Below are positions 63,822 to 64,000 of a stretch of DNA of 64,000 nucleotides, piece by piece (position 1 is the first letter of the stretch; each line of letters starts with the position of its first letter). The stretch comes from Dechloromonas sp. Its GTDB lineage: Bacteria; Pseudomonadota; Gammaproteobacteria; Burkholderiales; Rhodocyclaceae. The stretch spans positions 1-64,000 of the forward strand of contig JAEUOG010000076.1 of assembly GCA_016790815.1 (NCBI GenBank), read 5' to 3'. The position numbers and the translations under genes are program-made. The notes beneath the pieces were generated by a model. It searched no databases, was not told where the DNA came from, and saw only the letters and a program-made list of their open reading frames with translations.

Positions 63822-64000
63822 TCAGCCCTTGATCCAGGTTTTGAGCGCCAGCCACAGCTTGCGTGTCGGCGGCAGCGAAATGCGCTGGTGCAGCACCTGG
63901 AAGTTCTCGCGCTTGATTTCGTCGAGCACGGTGCGATAGATCGCCGCCATGATCAGGCCGGGGCGCTGGCTCTTGCGGTCGACGGCCGGCAATTGGGCAA
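63822..64000 (-). CDS. hpnD: Presqualene diphosphate synthase HpnD, C-terminal end
   Basis: The last ~59 codons of a gene running off the window. IYRTVLDEIKRENFQVLHQR followed by ISLPPTRKLWLALKTWIKG matches the C-terminus of HpnD, which condenses farnesyl diphosphate to presqualene diphosphate. It is placed 4 bp before hpnE, as expected for the hpnCDE cluster. Confidence 0.85.
   Translation of the reverse strand, partial: AQLPAVDRKSQRPGLIMAAIYRTVLDEIKRENFQVLHQRISLPPTRKLWLALKTWIKG

Overview
The window looks like a piece of the chromosome of a Rhodocyclales-type betaproteobacterium (Dechloromonas/Azonexus-like; inferred from gene content, not from a search). Pointers are high GC, DUF3460 and DUF3301 genes, a PEP-CTERM exported protein, pqqABCDE, hpnDE (hopanoid squalene synthesis), an octaheme tetrathionate-reductase-type cytochrome and large c-di-GMP/hybrid-kinase signalling proteins. 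Most of the window is ordinary core sequence with short accessory insertions.

Layout. 1-232: end of an insertion sequence. 0.2-9.1 kb: rlmJ, a PilZ-like protein, DUF3301/mutarotase, DUF2189, prfC-moaE, GST, a PNPOx-like protein and a LysR regulator. 9.1-13.4 kb: a duplicated prfC 3' fragment, a PepSY reductase with a TonB receptor (metal-chelate uptake), and an internally deleted IS5-type element. 13.6-24 kb: clpB behind a visible sigma-32-type promoter, DUF1684, a class V aminotransferase, glutamate dehydrogenase, a PEP-CTERM protein, an O-methyltransferase, glutathione peroxidase and hflX. 24-27.3 kb: a MacA/LolCD-like export operon. 27.4-29.4 kb: a bile-acid/ACR3-type permease translationally coupled to a membrane polyferredoxin. 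29.4-31.9 kb: an inserted AAA-ATPase plus RloB-like pair, with a duplicated permease fragment, between ~110-bp direct repeats. 31.9-36.4 kb: a Rieske/DUF2141/DsrE-like operon and an octaheme cytochrome c/cytochrome b operon with an FNR-like box upstream. 36.6-43.8 kb: DUF3460, a Pat-like acetyltransferase/acyl-CoA synthetase, OsmC, a methyltransferase, mnmH, the divergent tesA/ybbA pair and a YkgJ protein. 44-47.1 kb: accessory DNA with a self-inhibited Fic protein and two unknown genes. 47.3-51.8 kb: pqqABCDE (pqqA is only 24 codons) and an adjacent peptidase-like hydrolase. 52-57.5 kb: TonB receptor, YfiR and BarA-like hybrid kinase. 57.8-62.4 kb: CHASE2-GGDEF-EAL with a LysM/FecR protein. 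62.6-64 kb: hpnE and the end of hpnD.

The most striking signal is not a gene. A ~34-bp asymmetric motif, CGGTCAACCGGAAAAA followed by about two bases and GGCCAAAATTGAAAT, occurs at least 22 times, both between genes and inside reading frames of conserved proteins. Its layout (GC-rich core, then A/T tracts about one helical turn apart) and its distribution resemble the DNA-uptake signal sequences of Pasteurellaceae and Neisseriaceae, which I do not know to be described for this group. Several accessory segments (AAA/RloB, Fic, the two unknown genes, two gene-end fragments) lie between or next to copies. This suggests, as inference, that the motif marks DNA moved by transformation and recombination, though a protein-binding or partition function is not excluded.
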